From NCBI GenBank assembly GCA_019417325.1, contig DXVO01000021.1:1-64000 (forward strand): DNA of 64,000 nucleotides. The letters run 5' to 3'. The position numbers and the translations under genes are program-made. How positions within the stretch are numbered: position 1 is the first letter of the stretch; the number at the start of each line of letters is the position of its first letter. Positions 16,872 to 25,923 of the stretch are shown in pieces. The notes below the pieces were generated by a model that searched no databases, was not told the DNA's origin, and was given only the letters and a program-made list of their open reading frames with translations. Origin of the DNA: Parabacteroides sp. (GTDB lineage: Bacteria > Bacteroidota > Bacteroidia > Bacteroidales > Tannerellaceae).

Positions 16872-18785
16872 ATGAAAAAAATATTATTTTTATTGATAAC
16901 AACTGCTTTCTTTTTGCCAGGTTGTAATAAAGATGAGATTAAAAAAGAGAATGGCAATGAAGAGGAGCAAATACACGTTGCAGCAATACTTTCTCAAGGA
17001 GAAGTAACAAAAGTAGATATTGAACCTAATGATAATAGTGCTGATATTTTTTGGACATCTGATGATGCTATACATGCTTTTGGTATCAATCAAAGTGGAA
17101 CTAAAGCGAAATTAGGAACTCTCACGACAGCTATTACAGAAAAATCGAAATCGGCAAAGTTTGAAGGGACTGTGACGAAGTCCTCTGACGACAACTATTA
17201 TGTGCTTTATAATGGAACAAACTATGCTTATGGTACAGGTGAGGCTATTTCTTTGGATTTAACGACTCAAACAGGAGGTATAATTTCTAACGAATATTCT
17301 TATCTGTTTCCGTACACTTATATGGTAGGCAAAGAAGCCGGACATTTAGATGATGAAGATAATATGACTTTCAAAATGGAGCATCTTTGTGCTTTGTTAC
17401 AGTTTAATCTGACGTTAAAGGAGGCTAAGGAGGGAGTTACTCTCGGAAATATAGAAGTGTCGGGAAGTAATCTTTATAATAAGAAAAATTTAAATGTATA
17501 TACCAAAGAACTTTCTGATATAAGTTCGGCAGGAAATAAATTGACACTTTCTTATATGACAGGACCGGTACTTAGTACCACCACTACTATCGTAGCTATG
17601 GCTTCTTTTCCTGCTATAAATAGTGATATGAACGTAAGAATATACCTTTATGACAATGGTTCGGAGAAGTATATAGATGTACCTACCTCCAATGCAACTT
17701 TTGAAGCAGGAAAACGTTATACGAAAACGTTAGAGTTGGACCTCTCAAAAGCTGTGCTTACAGCTAAAAAACCGGATATAATAGATTATGAGGCTAAAAC
17801 GCTTCAAATTATGTCACGTGAAGAATTAGTCTGGGTAGCTTTGGTAACCAACCTTGGGAATAAAACGTATTCCGATGGGTATAATTATAATGGTTTTTCC
17901 AATTGGACCTTGACTCAAGGAGTTGATTTGGATTTGAAGTGTGACACTGAAAATCAATGGACTCCTATAGGAAAATCATCATCTTTAGGTTTTAAAGGTT
18001 CATATAATGGAAATGGATATAAAGTGGAAAATATTTATATAAACTTGACAAGTGATTATCCAGGACTATTTGGATTTGCTTACGGAAGTACATCAAATCC
18101 AGCTGTAATTAAAAATGTAATTTTAGATTCCGGAGAGATTACAGGGAACGGAGGATGTGCCGGTATTGTTAGTTATGGGCTATGGACTTATATTATTGGA
18201 TGCGTGAACAAGGCAAATATTATCTGTAATAACTCTGACGTAGGTGGAATAATTTATAGAAGTTCTAATGTATATTGTATTGCTTGTGAGAATTATGGAG
18301 AAATAAAGCATAATAGTTCAGGTAATACAGGGGGTATTATGGGAACGAGTGAAAATATTATAGCTTGCATCAATCACGGAACAATTGATAGTCAGGGGTA
18401 TCATGGTGGAATAGCAGGGATGTTGTCTTCTGACAAAACTTACATAAAAGGTTGCTTGAATGAAGGTGAAATAAAAGCTGGTGATAATAGCTCTTATGTA
18501 GGAGGGTTAGTTGGGAATATGTCATATTATGATATAGAAAAAACGGAAGACTTGTATTTTGTGGGTAATGCAGACCTGTTTGTTGCGGGTTTAGATAGAA
18601 AAGGTCAAGGTTGGAACACCAAAGGCCCAAGCCTTATCTCCGATTTGAACAGTGATGAAATGATTGCTTCACTTAATGCAATTATTGAAGAATGGAATAC
18701 AAATAACCCGGATTATGCAAGCCCTTATAAGTTTGCATCCGGAGGTGATGATAATACGATACCAAAACTTGTTCCGATAGAATAA
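16872..18785 (+). CDS. fimbrillin-like lipoprotein with GLUG-type repeats
   Basis: This is a 637-residue surface lipoprotein. The signal ends in FFLPGC (Cys18). Residues about 30-300 look like the fimbrillin/Mfa-type fold: an SxADIFWTSDDAIHAFG start, a KMEHLCALLQFNL core and a GKRYTKTLEL segment near the end. The C-terminal part (about 330-600) carries GLUG-like repeats with WTPIGK, FKGSYNGNGYKV and YPGLFG, then several VGGI/TGGIMG turns, a fold found in adhesins. It may be a fimbrial tip or a stalk-less adhesin. The start at 16872 was chosen because the upstream GTG (16842) overlaps the peptide gene. Confidence 0.8.
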   Translation: MKKILFLLITTAFFLPGCNKDEIKKENGNEEEQIHVAAILSQGEVTKVDIEPNDNSADIFWTSDDAIHAFGINQSGTKAKLGTLTTAITEKSKSAKFEGTVTKSSDDNYYVLYNGTNYAYGTGEAISLDLTTQTGGIISNEYSYLFPYTYMVGKEAGHLDDEDNMTFKMEHLCALLQFNLTLKEAKEGVTLGNIEVSGSNLYNKKNLNVYTKELSDISSAGNKLTLSYMTGPVLSTTTTIVAMASFPAINSDMNVRIYLYDNGSEKYIDVPTSNATFEAGKRYTKTLELDLSKAVLTAKKPDIIDYEAKTLQIMSREELVWVALVTNLGNKTYSDGYNYNGFSNWTLTQGVDLDLKCDTENQWTPIGKSSSLGFKGSYNGNGYKVENIYINLTSDYPGLFGFAYGSTSNPAVIKNVILDSGEITGNGGCAGIVSYGLWTYIIGCVNKANIICNNSDVGGIIYRSSNVYCIACENYGEIKHNSSGNTGGIMGTSENIIACINHGTIDSQGYHGGIAGMLSSDKTYIKGCLNEGEIKAGDNSSYVGGLVGNMSYYDIEKTEDLYFVGNADLFVAGLDRKGQGWNTKGPSLISDLNSDEMIASLNAIIEEWNTNNPDYASPYKFASGGDDNTIPKLVPIE

Positions 18786-18826
18786 GTTCACCTTATACCA
18801 GAACCTATTTTCATTTAAACACAATA

Positions 18827-18865
18827 AATACCTCTTGGCTAGAGAGTAGCCGAGGGGTATTTTTG
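18827..18865 (+). terminator. terminator of the peptide/fimbrillin transcript
   Basis: ATACCTCTTGGCTA pairs with TAGCCGAGGGGTAT around a five-base loop and is followed by TTTTTG. Confidence 0.85.
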
Positions 18866-19299
18866 TCAATAAGAAATATCTGAATGACCGATATTTCTTG
18901 TGAACGAGCCAAATAACCATGTAAGGCGAAAACAATATCGATACATTAAAAAGTCAATACGGGATATCACTAACATTTGTCCAAAGTATTGATAATATCT
19001 TATTTTGTAAAAACTCTACAAAAATCAAATATTGGATTGATGTGCTTATTTTATGTAAATTGGGATTTACAGCAAAAATAATATTCTGTAATATGTTTTC
19101 TGATATATCTTGATCATAAGAATTACGATGAGTTATATTTGTTCCTGTTTGTTTTTCAGTGTTACTTTTTTTCGTTTCAGTACGTATTATTTACGTTTCG
19201 GTGAAAAAGGTTATTTATAATGACTGTAGATAGTTTTCTTTGTATAGAAATATTAAGATTTATATTTTACTGATATATTACAAATAATTCAAATTACCA
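18866..19299. other. AT-rich intergenic DNA with one candidate promoter
   Basis: It holds a short hairpin (GAAATATC/GATATTTC, about 18877-18901). TATATTTG at 19134-19141 fits TAnnTTTG, about 160 bases before the next gene. I see no coding frame. Confidence 0.5.
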
Positions 19300-20106
19300 A
19301 TGAAACCAAAAAACAAAGTTAATTATTCCCATTTTTGTATGTTATTTTTGTTGACTGTAGCCTTAGTCGGATGTTCAAAAAACAATACACAGGAAGAAAA
19401 CCATTCGAATTCTACGAGCTCCACAGGTTCGATGATTGGGTTAACAGAATCTGATAATGACATGCCGCGCCCTCCTTTAGGAGATAGAACAGTTTTTCTT
19501 AAAGTTACAAATTATTCAAATGTTCCGGATAATAAGTTATTTGTTCAATTTTCGAGACATTTCTCACATTGTGATTCATATCATTACAGTAATCAAAATG
19601 GTGATTCAAAAGATATTTGGACTTATATGGGAACCAAACCTTCCATATACATACCTCTTGATAAAATTACTTTAAATAGTATTGGGGTTAATGATTCAAG
19701 CGTAGATTATCTTTTTGACGAAGCAAACTTTTATTTTTATGGAAGTACAGTTTTTAAATGGGACCAAGACATTCTTTTAGCCGTAGGGGATGAAGGTAAA
19801 GATGAAAATGACCAGATTAGATTTAATATATCAAGTTCGGCTTCCGCCGATGTTGGTGATGGGGATTGGCATATTTGCAGTCAAAACAGTGATTCTCCAA
19901 TTAAAGTCGACATAAGCGAAATTAAATATGGAAAATATACTACTGCTAAAGGAAATCACTGGACTTTATGTTTTCATATAGATGTTTATGATGCAAGCTC
20001 GTTGAATGATTCTAACGAAGAGAATGATGAAGCCACTAACAATACTGAAGTTAATGATTCCAGCAAAGAGAGTAGTAAAGGCTCTTCAACTTATATTAGA
20101 TGGTAA
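19300..20106 (+). CDS. lipoprotein of unknown function
   Basis: This is a 268-residue protein with a lipoprotein signal ending VALVGC (Cys25). The mature part starts with a Ser/Thr/Asn linker, then a folded region of about 170 residues rich in Asp, Tyr and Trp. The last 40 residues are a low-complexity Asn/Ser/Glu tail ending TYIRW. I do not recognise the family. It follows the fimbrillin-like gene after about 510 bases and a terminator, so it is a separate unit. It could be another surface protein of the same accessory region. Confidence 0.72.
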   Translation: MKPKNKVNYSHFCMLFLLTVALVGCSKNNTQEENHSNSTSSTGSMIGLTESDNDMPRPPLGDRTVFLKVTNYSNVPDNKLFVQFSRHFSHCDSYHYSNQNGDSKDIWTYMGTKPSIYIPLDKITLNSIGVNDSSVDYLFDEANFYFYGSTVFKWDQDILLAVGDEGKDENDQIRFNISSSASADVGDGDWHICSQNSDSPIKVDISEIKYGKYTTAKGNHWTLCFHIDVYDASSLNDSNEENDEATNNTEVNDSSKESSKGSSTYIRW

Positions 20107-20130
20107 TGACTCTACTTATTAATATCAAAT

Positions 20131-20154
20131 GCCCGAACGATTTTTGTTCGGGCA
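20131..20154. terminator. hairpin between convergent units
   Basis: GCCCGAAC pairs perfectly with GTTCGGGC around an eight-base loop. It lies between the lipoprotein stop and the end of the decayed gene on the other strand, so it may serve both. Neither side has a long T run. Confidence 0.55.
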
Positions 20155-20159
20155 AATAG

Positions 20160-20587
20160 CTATGCAAAAGAGCCAAATTCATAATAGTCTTCTATTGGGT
20201 CTGAAGATAACACATTTGTTTTATATTTTAACTTACCTTCTTAAATCTTCCATTTTAACGGAGATTTCATGCTTTTTTTAACCTATTGTAAAATCCTACT
20301 ATGCTTTTCTTAGAAGTTTTAATTAAAGCTCCGCTGTCCTTGTTCTTTATAACCAAACGAATTCTTACATATTTAAGGTCTTCATTGTCATACATATAAT
20401 GTGACGAAAAATTGTTTTCAAGCTTAGCGAACCATATTATTATACTCCTTATTATGTATTTACATTTTATAATCTCTTCCAGGCTTTTCGGAACTCGCCA
20501 TAAATTAACTATCTCTGTAAGCTTGCGACTTAAAAATATAAGAAGGAAATGAAGTTTTGAAATATATATTTGGAATAAGGAATAAAG
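20160..20587 (-). pseudogene. decayed gene of unknown family
   Basis: On the minus strand a frame without a plausible start is open from 20587 to a stop at 20267. It reads like protein (for example KLTEIVNLWRVPKSLEEII, then VRIRLVIKNKDSGALIKTS). A second frame after that stop carries another protein-like piece (LSSDPIEDYYEFGSFA) ending at 20160. This pattern fits a gene broken by frameshift and loss of its start. The family is not recognised. A short functional ORF (20267-20395, 42 residues) inside it cannot be excluded. Confidence 0.4.
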
Positions 20588-20661
20588 TTATCTCTACCAG
20601 ATTAAATTTTTTGTGTTTAAAGGGAATATTCGATACTGCAGCGAATAGTTTCTCATCCTTT

Positions 20662-20695
20662 TTTGTTTTTTACTGAAGATTTTCTTTTAAATTTG
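20662..20695 (+). promoter_or_regulatory. promoter of the ECF sigma gene
   Basis: TTTG (20662-20665) and TAAATTTG (20688-20695) are 22 bases apart. The -7 box overlaps a spurious upstream in-frame start, which supports the ATG at 20728. Confidence 0.6.
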
Positions 20696-20727
20696 TGTTC
20701 ACTTCATTCTTTCGTATATTTATAAAT

Positions 20728-21273
20728 ATGAAACAAGAGGAAAGAGACTTTGACCAATGGTATGAGACCTATGTAAATGAAATGTTCTCGTATGGAATGG
20801 CTTTTGGCATCGATAAGGACATCCTGATGGATGCCATACACGATGTCTTTCTTCATCTCTATGAGAGTGGGGATAAGTTGAGTATTACCTCTAATGTTAA
20901 ATTCTATCTTTTGTGTAGCCTGAAAAACCGGATTATTTCTCTGAAACGAAAAGAAATACCCTTTAAGAATATAGAAGAGACAAATGAATATGACTTCTTA
21001 ATAAAGGTAGAGACATTAGATTTACTGGAGGATGAAGAAGAACGGAAGAAATGTTCTGAGCAGATTGAATATCTTATAAGTTTGCTTACCGGTAAGCAGC
21101 GGGAAGTGATTTATCTTCATTATATGCAAGACTTGAGTTATGAAGAAATTGCCCAAATACTTCAAATTAAGACAAAGAGTGTACGGAAATTGACTTATCG
21201 GGCTATTGAGCGGATGCAGGAAGAGAAATTACTGCTTATCTTTATATGGCTGGTTGGTCTGATGAAATCTTAA
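20728..21273 (+). CDS. ECF-type RNA polymerase sigma factor
   Basis: This 181-residue sigma-70 factor has only regions 2 and 4. Region 2 is seen around 10-75 (DAIHDVFLHLYE and the KFYLLCSLKNRIIS helix). Region 4 is near 125-170 (LTGKQREVIYLHY, then LSYEEIAQIL and the recognition helix with KSVRKLTYRAIERM). A hydrophobic C-terminal end (LLLIFIWLVG) is common in the Bacteroidetes branch. It would direct polymerase to target promoters when released by the FecR-type regulator encoded 98 bases downstream. Confidence 0.9.
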   Translation: MKQEERDFDQWYETYVNEMFSYGMAFGIDKDILMDAIHDVFLHLYESGDKLSITSNVKFYLLCSLKNRIISLKRKEIPFKNIEETNEYDFLIKVETLDLLEDEEERKKCSEQIEYLISLLTGKQREVIYLHYMQDLSYEEIAQILQIKTKSVRKLTYRAIERMQEEKLLLIFIWLVGLMKS

Positions 21274-21371
21274 GTGTTTGTAAAAGTGTTGTTTATTAAT
21301 ATTTATTTAGCATATGTATAGGGACAAATTTAAAATACTTGCGTCTTTATTTAAATATCTATAGGAAGGAT

Positions 21372-22562
21372 ATGGCTCAATACAATTGTAAGAAAACAAA
21401 AAAAGAACTAATCCATGAAGATTTATTTATTTTATGGTGTCTGTGTCCGACAGAAGAGTTGGATGCTTATTGGATTGGTTATTTGGATGCTTTTCCAGAA
21501 GAAAGACTGACTGTACAGCATGCGAAGGATGTTGTTTGTTCTGTTCAGATGAACCGGTACAGCTTATCTCCAGATGAAAAAGAATCTCTTAAATTACGGA
21601 TTAAACAAGACGTGACTAAGTATAAGCAAGCTAAACGCCGGGATCTATTCTGGCAATATGCTGCAGCTTGTGTTGTTTTGTTCTGCTCTATAGGTATTGG
21701 ATGGTATGTACAAAAAGGAAGAAATTTTGATACGATAAATTCTTCTATTGTCCAGCATATGTGTATAGATAGTACACAGACTGAAATAACATTGCAATTA
21801 ACAACAAAGAAGAAGGTCCAGGTTATAGACAAAACCCCTATCAGTGTAAATCAAAAAGGTAAAATAGAGATTTCAGAAAAGAATATAGCTGCTGTTGAAG
21901 ATGAGCAGGAAGAAGAAATTTCTTTAAACCAGTTGACAGTACCCAAAGGTCGCCAGTCGTCTATTCTTTTAGCTGATGGGACTAAAGTATGGGTTAATTC
22001 GGGTACGGTACTTCGTTTCCCTGATTGTTTTGAAGGTGATGACCGTACAATCTATGTAAACGGTGAAATTTATCTGGAAGTAAAAGAGGATTCTTCCTGT
22101 CCTTTCTATGTGGAAACATCCCGGATGAAGGTAAAAGTACTGGGAACTTCATTTAATGTTACAGCTTATAATGATGACTCGTTACAAGCTGTAATCCTGA
22201 AAGAGGGGAGTGTCTCTGTAAATAACTATTCGGGAGAGGAAAAACGGATAAAGCCCAATGAGATGTTAGTGTTAGATAAAGAACAGATGTCGGTCTCCAA
22301 TGTGGATATTTATGATTATATCTCCTGGAAGGATGGATTCTTGCAATTTAATCAAAAGGAATTGAAAGATGTTCTTAACCGTCTGTCTCACTACTATTAT
22401 CTCCAATTTGTCTGTTCGTCCGATATAGAGAAATTGAAATGTTCCGGAAAGCTCATTTTGTTTGAAAATGTGGAACAGGTATTGCACACTCTACAAAAGA
22501 GCTTACCAATCACCTATGAGATAAAAGGGAATGTTATCGAGTTGAAGCGTAGTATTTCCTGA
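21372..22562 (+). CDS. FecR-type anti-sigma factor
   Basis: This is a 396-residue inner-membrane regulator. The cytoplasmic part (1-90) has an unusual extended Cys-containing start. One membrane helix lies at about 93-113. The periplasmic FecR domain begins near 195 with LTVPKGRQSSILLADGTKVW and includes VLGTSFNV. The C-terminal DUF4974 domain contains the usual FNQKELKDVLNRLSHYY helix. Normally such a protein senses a TonB-dependent receptor and frees its sigma factor, but no receptor gene follows here. The ATG at 21372 has a purine-rich AGGAAGGA just upstream and is preferred to 21339. Confidence 0.9.
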   Translation: MAQYNCKKTKKELIHEDLFILWCLCPTEELDAYWIGYLDAFPEERLTVQHAKDVVCSVQMNRYSLSPDEKESLKLRIKQDVTKYKQAKRRDLFWQYAAACVVLFCSIGIGWYVQKGRNFDTINSSIVQHMCIDSTQTEITLQLTTKKKVQVIDKTPISVNQKGKIEISEKNIAAVEDEQEEEISLNQLTVPKGRQSSILLADGTKVWVNSGTVLRFPDCFEGDDRTIYVNGEIYLEVKEDSSCPFYVETSRMKVKVLGTSFNVTAYNDDSLQAVILKEGSVSVNNYSGEEKRIKPNEMLVLDKEQMSVSNVDIYDYISWKDGFLQFNQKELKDVLNRLSHYYYLQFVCSSDIEKLKCSGKLILFENVEQVLHTLQKSLPITYEIKGNVIELKRSIS

Positions 22563-22705
22563 ATTATATTTCTAATTTTCAAAAAGGATTATCTCACAAA
22601 ATTAGGTGTTTTTTATATTACATAACGTTCTGCTTTTTGTGCTGACTCAAGATATATGTATAAAAGTCATTTTAGGGGACATAGAATACAACTATCTGCA
22701 CGGAT

Positions 22706-22766
22706 AAAACATGTATGTTTTGACTTTAAAACATATATGTTTTGAAATCGAATCATATATGCTTTG
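22706..22766. repeat. three-unit AAAACATATATGTTTT-type palindromic repeat, site 2
   Basis: Units at 22706-22722, 22728-22744 and 22749-22766 have a 22-bp period. Cores are CATGTATG, CATATATG and CATATATG. It lies in the roughly 380-base gap between fecR and the convergent lipoprotein gene; apart from this and the terminator at 22872-22917 I see nothing else in that gap. Confidence 0.85.
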
Positions 22767-22871
22767 TTTTTGGATGTTATCAGGCTGAAATGTAATGCTA
22801 AAATGGTAGGAAATCAAATCTTACGCAGATGTTAAATAGACCATTATTAGAAGAAAATTACAACAATATGT

Positions 22872-22917
22872 TTAGACGCGGATAAAGGAATATGTAATAC
22901 TCTTTATCCGCGTCTAA
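22872..22917 (-). terminator. long perfect hairpin after the Ig-like lipoprotein gene
   Basis: A perfect 16-bp stem (TTAGACGCGGATAAAG with its complement at 22902-22917) encloses a 14-base loop, 28 bases past the stop of the minus-strand gene. There is no long T run, so it may be a transcript-stabilising hairpin rather than a strict terminator. Confidence 0.6.
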
Positions 22918-22944
22918 TAAATTATCTCAGTGTTGTTGTATCAA

Positions 22945-23838
22945 TTATGGTTCGAAAACTGTTTGAAAAGCAATTTTGTCAGCGTCTTTTTGTTTTTCGA
23001 TCGTTAATACCGAGTTAGTGCTACCGTTAGAACATGTGAATTCCATCGTTAAATCGCCTTTCAGAATAGGTTCAGAAAGAATATTGATTTCCTCATAATT
23101 CTTGATGCTTTTTAATGATGGGTCTGCCATTATTTTGTCTAAAATTGCCTCCTGTTGAGTTGTCTTAGAAGTTTCATCTTTCCAGATGCTTGAAAAGCTT
23201 TGGCCATAGCTTCCAGTTACAGGTAATGTGGATGCTTCTACCCGGTTACGGATAGGCCTCAAATTATCGGCAATCAAACTTTCAAGGCCTTTAGATAATT
23301 TATCATTGGAGAAGACGTAGTAAGTGAAGATTTGATTCTTGTTTGCGTCTTCGGATATTAAAAAGTAGACATCACTTCGTCCTTCTAATTTCTGGATGCC
23401 GGGTGCATTCCGTTTGGTATCGTTGAGGTTGTCGCCCCAAAAAGAAGTTTTGAAATCACAATTGATAACATCGAATTCTATTGTAGCTTCTTTATTTTCG
23501 AAACCTCCGTCACCCTGTGATGAAACGGTGCAGGCAAGTATGTAGTGTCCTGCACTTGATGGCGTATAGTCTTTTAATATAGCCTTTCCATCCTCTAATT
23601 GAACTGGTTCTGAAGATATGCCACTTGGATATTTCCATCTTACTTCATAAGATTTGACATTTTCACCCAAGGATATAGGACAAGTCAGGGTAACAGGTTG
23701 TCCGGCGCCAACTTTGGTCCTGTCCATTGTAATTTGTCCGGGTTCGGCAGGTGTCAGTTTGGGAGTCTGGTCTTTTTCGCATGATACGAATAATGCTGTT
23801 GCAATTAAAAATGAGAATGTAAACAGATTTCTTTTCAT
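22945..23838 (-). CDS. Ig/PKD-like lipoprotein
   Basis: This is a 297-residue protein with a lipoprotein signal ending ALFVSC (Cys20). Residues about 30-125 form an Ig-like beta sandwich (VGAGQPVTLTCPI, then YEVRWKYP and SAGHYILACTVSS). The C-terminal 170 residues have no fold I recognise. It is probably anchored in the outer membrane or exposed on the surface. It stands alone, divergent from the TPR-AraC regulator gene, which could be its regulator; that link is only positional. Confidence 0.75.
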   Translation of the reverse strand: MKRNLFTFSFLIATALFVSCEKDQTPKLTPAEPGQITMDRTKVGAGQPVTLTCPISLGENVKSYEVRWKYPSGISSEPVQLEDGKAILKDYTPSSAGHYILACTVSSQGDGGFENKEATIEFDVINCDFKTSFWGDNLNDTKRNAPGIQKLEGRSDVYFLISEDANKNQIFTYYVFSNDKLSKGLESLIADNLRPIRNRVEASTLPVTGSYGQSFSSIWKDETSKTTQQEAILDKIMADPSLKSIKNYEEINILSEPILKGDLTMEFTCSNGSTNSVLTIEKQKDADKIAFQTVFEP

Positions 23839-23861
23839 AATGTGTAATTTGATATTTGTTG

Positions 23862-23869
23862 CAAAAATA
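23862..23869 (-). promoter_or_regulatory. -7 box of the Ig-like lipoprotein gene
   Basis: The minus strand reads TATTTTTG, 23 bases before the ATG. Confidence 0.5.
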
Positions 23870-24050
23870 TTTATATAGCAAGTATATAAAGGGTTATTTT
23901 GTCACAATTTGAGGATAAAACATCACAACTAAACTTGACTGTTCACAGGATGATATGTTTATTTTATGCTATAAACTATTGATTATTATTATGATATTGT
24001 TATTTTTGATGGATATTTGTTTGTGTCTGTTAGTTTAATGTTGATTATTG

Positions 24051-24058
24051 TATTTTTG
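24051..24058 (+). promoter_or_regulatory. -7 box of the TPR-AraC regulator gene
   Basis: TATTTTTG lies 25 bases before the ATG at 24084. No well-placed -33 motif was found. Confidence 0.5.
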
Positions 24059-24083
24059 TGTTCTGGAAACGATTTGATAAAAG

Positions 24084-25835
24084 ATGAAGAAGCGAGTATT
24101 ATGTGTATTTTTTTGTTTTTTGCTGTTCCCTTACTATAGTAAGTCTGAAGTTCAAGACAGTTTGGATATAATATTTATCCGTTCGTTAGCGAATACAGAT
24201 CCGAGAAATGCACAGCGATTGTTAGATAGTGTGTGGGGGAATAAGGAAATACCGGATTATCAATTGTATTGGGTGCAGGCGGATATTTATAAACATACTT
24301 CACAATATATGCTTTCTATAAAATATGAGAATTTGCTTTTGGCGGAAGACTCTGTACAAAACAACTATTCTTATTTTATAAATGCAACAAGAAATCTTTG
24401 TGATGATTATTTGGCTATCGACGAATACGAGAAAGCCATAGAATGTGCCGGTTTACAATTGGATAAGATTAAGGAGTTAAATTTGGATGACCGGGTGAAA
24501 CGGTGGCCTTATTGGACGATAGGTAAGGCATATCTTGCTTTAGGTGATAAAGAGCAGGGATACCACTTTGCAAATGAGGCAATCACCCTTTTTACCAAAG
24601 TTGCAGATGATAAGTCGGGGGTCCCTTTGCGTAGGACGAGAGCTTTGTATGAATTATCGGAAAGCTATAAAGAATTAACTTTGGACTATTGTGAAGATAA
24701 GAATTATGAGAAAGCCTACCAAACTGCATTAATGCATTTGGATGTGATAAATAATTTTTCAGATGCCGATAAAAAGCTGATGCCTCCTCGTGTACTGGAA
24801 ATGCAACAGTGCCATTGTTATGGTAACCTTGCTTATGTTCTAAGTAAAATGAAACAATATGACGAGGCAGGGAAGTATTTTAAGATTCTTGAATCGAACC
24901 CTTGTTTTGACAGTGTAACCGGAAGGGAATTAGCTGTCAGATATTATCAGGTATTGGGAAATAACGAGGATATAATCAGGTTGTTGGAGAGAAACTATCA
25001 GTTTTATGAAAGGCTGGGAGATATTATGTCTCCATTTATTGAAACTTGCCGTCAGTTGGCAGAAGCTTATCAGAATGTCCATAAATATAAAGAAGCTGTT
25101 TCTCTTTATCAGAAGACATCGATACTATCCGATACCCTTTATGAACGGGACAGGAGGAGTAAGGCTTTAGAGATGGCTACCTTATATAATATACAGGAAA
25201 AAGAATCACAGATAGAGCGGCAGAAAGTCCGGATACACCAAGGGGATATGATTATCTCTTCGGCGGTTGTGACTGTTGTTTTATGCTTGGTTATTATTAT
25301 TTTGATTATTGGAGTGGTTATTCAGGAAAGACGGCGCAACAAGAAGATGTATACACAGATGAATGAGTATCTGAAATTGAAAGATAAAGCTCAGGAACGT
25401 ATACAGCAATTGGAAGATCTGATACGTTCCCAAAATGAAGAATTGAAACTGGATGGAAATGGAGCGGACAATTTATTTGAACAGTTTGTCCGGTTGCTGA
25501 AGGAAGAGCATCTGGTTCAAGACCCATCGCTTACACGGGATTATGTAGTGAAGAGACTCTTTACAAACAAGAATAAGTTTATCGCAATTTTACAGGCTCA
25601 TACAGGCATGAATTTTACCAATTATATAAACAGCCTGCGTTTGGAAATGGTGGTAAAACAAATCTCCGAAGAGGTGGATTGTGATATGCATGTTGTTGCT
25701 TCCACTTGTGGTTTTGGTTCTTATCGTACAATGTCCCGTTTGTTTAGTGCCCGTTATGGCATGTCTCCCGTACAATATGCCAAATTGAATAAGGAATATA
25801 AGGAACAAGGTTCCGGATTGAAGGAAGAAGAATAA
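24084..25835 (+). CDS. membrane-spanning TPR / AraC-type HTH regulator
   Basis: This is a 583-residue protein. A signal-like N-terminus (1-21) is followed by a periplasmic region of TPR-like helical repeats (about 30-350, for example YWTIGKAYLALGDKEQGYHF and KYKEAVSLYQK). One membrane helix (about 390-412) is followed by a Lys/Arg-rich stop and a coiled coil (415-445). The C-terminus is an AraC-type DNA-binding domain (about 475-570) with FTNYINSLRLEMV, VASTCGFGSYRTMSRLFSARYGMSP. The protein probably senses a periplasmic cue and binds DNA while tethered. It has no histidine kinase domain, so it is distinct from hybrid two-component systems. Confidence 0.88.
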   Translation: MKKRVLCVFFCFLLFPYYSKSEVQDSLDIIFIRSLANTDPRNAQRLLDSVWGNKEIPDYQLYWVQADIYKHTSQYMLSIKYENLLLAEDSVQNNYSYFINATRNLCDDYLAIDEYEKAIECAGLQLDKIKELNLDDRVKRWPYWTIGKAYLALGDKEQGYHFANEAITLFTKVADDKSGVPLRRTRALYELSESYKELTLDYCEDKNYEKAYQTALMHLDVINNFSDADKKLMPPRVLEMQQCHCYGNLAYVLSKMKQYDEAGKYFKILESNPCFDSVTGRELAVRYYQVLGNNEDIIRLLERNYQFYERLGDIMSPFIETCRQLAEAYQNVHKYKEAVSLYQKTSILSDTLYERDRRSKALEMATLYNIQEKESQIERQKVRIHQGDMIISSAVVTVVLCLVIIILIIGVVIQERRRNKKMYTQMNEYLKLKDKAQERIQQLEDLIRSQNEELKLDGNGADNLFEQFVRLLKEEHLVQDPSLTRDYVVKRLFTNKNKFIAILQAHTGMNFTNYINSLRLEMVVKQISEEVDCDMHVVASTCGFGSYRTMSRLFSARYGMSPVQYAKLNKEYKEQGSGLKEEE

Positions 25836-25852
25836 ATGAGGGAAATTTTAGA

Positions 25853-25909
25853 AAAAAACAAATCCTTTTCTGAATCTATAATATAGAGGCAGAAAAGGAT
25901 TTGTTTTTT
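25853..25909. terminator. bidirectional terminator
   Basis: A near-perfect stem of about 19 bp (AAAAACAAATCCTTTTCTG and its complement) encloses a 17-base loop. It has A and T runs on the outer sides, and so serves the regulator gene and rpiB. Confidence 0.85.
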
Positions 25910-25923
25910 ATCTGGAAAATATC

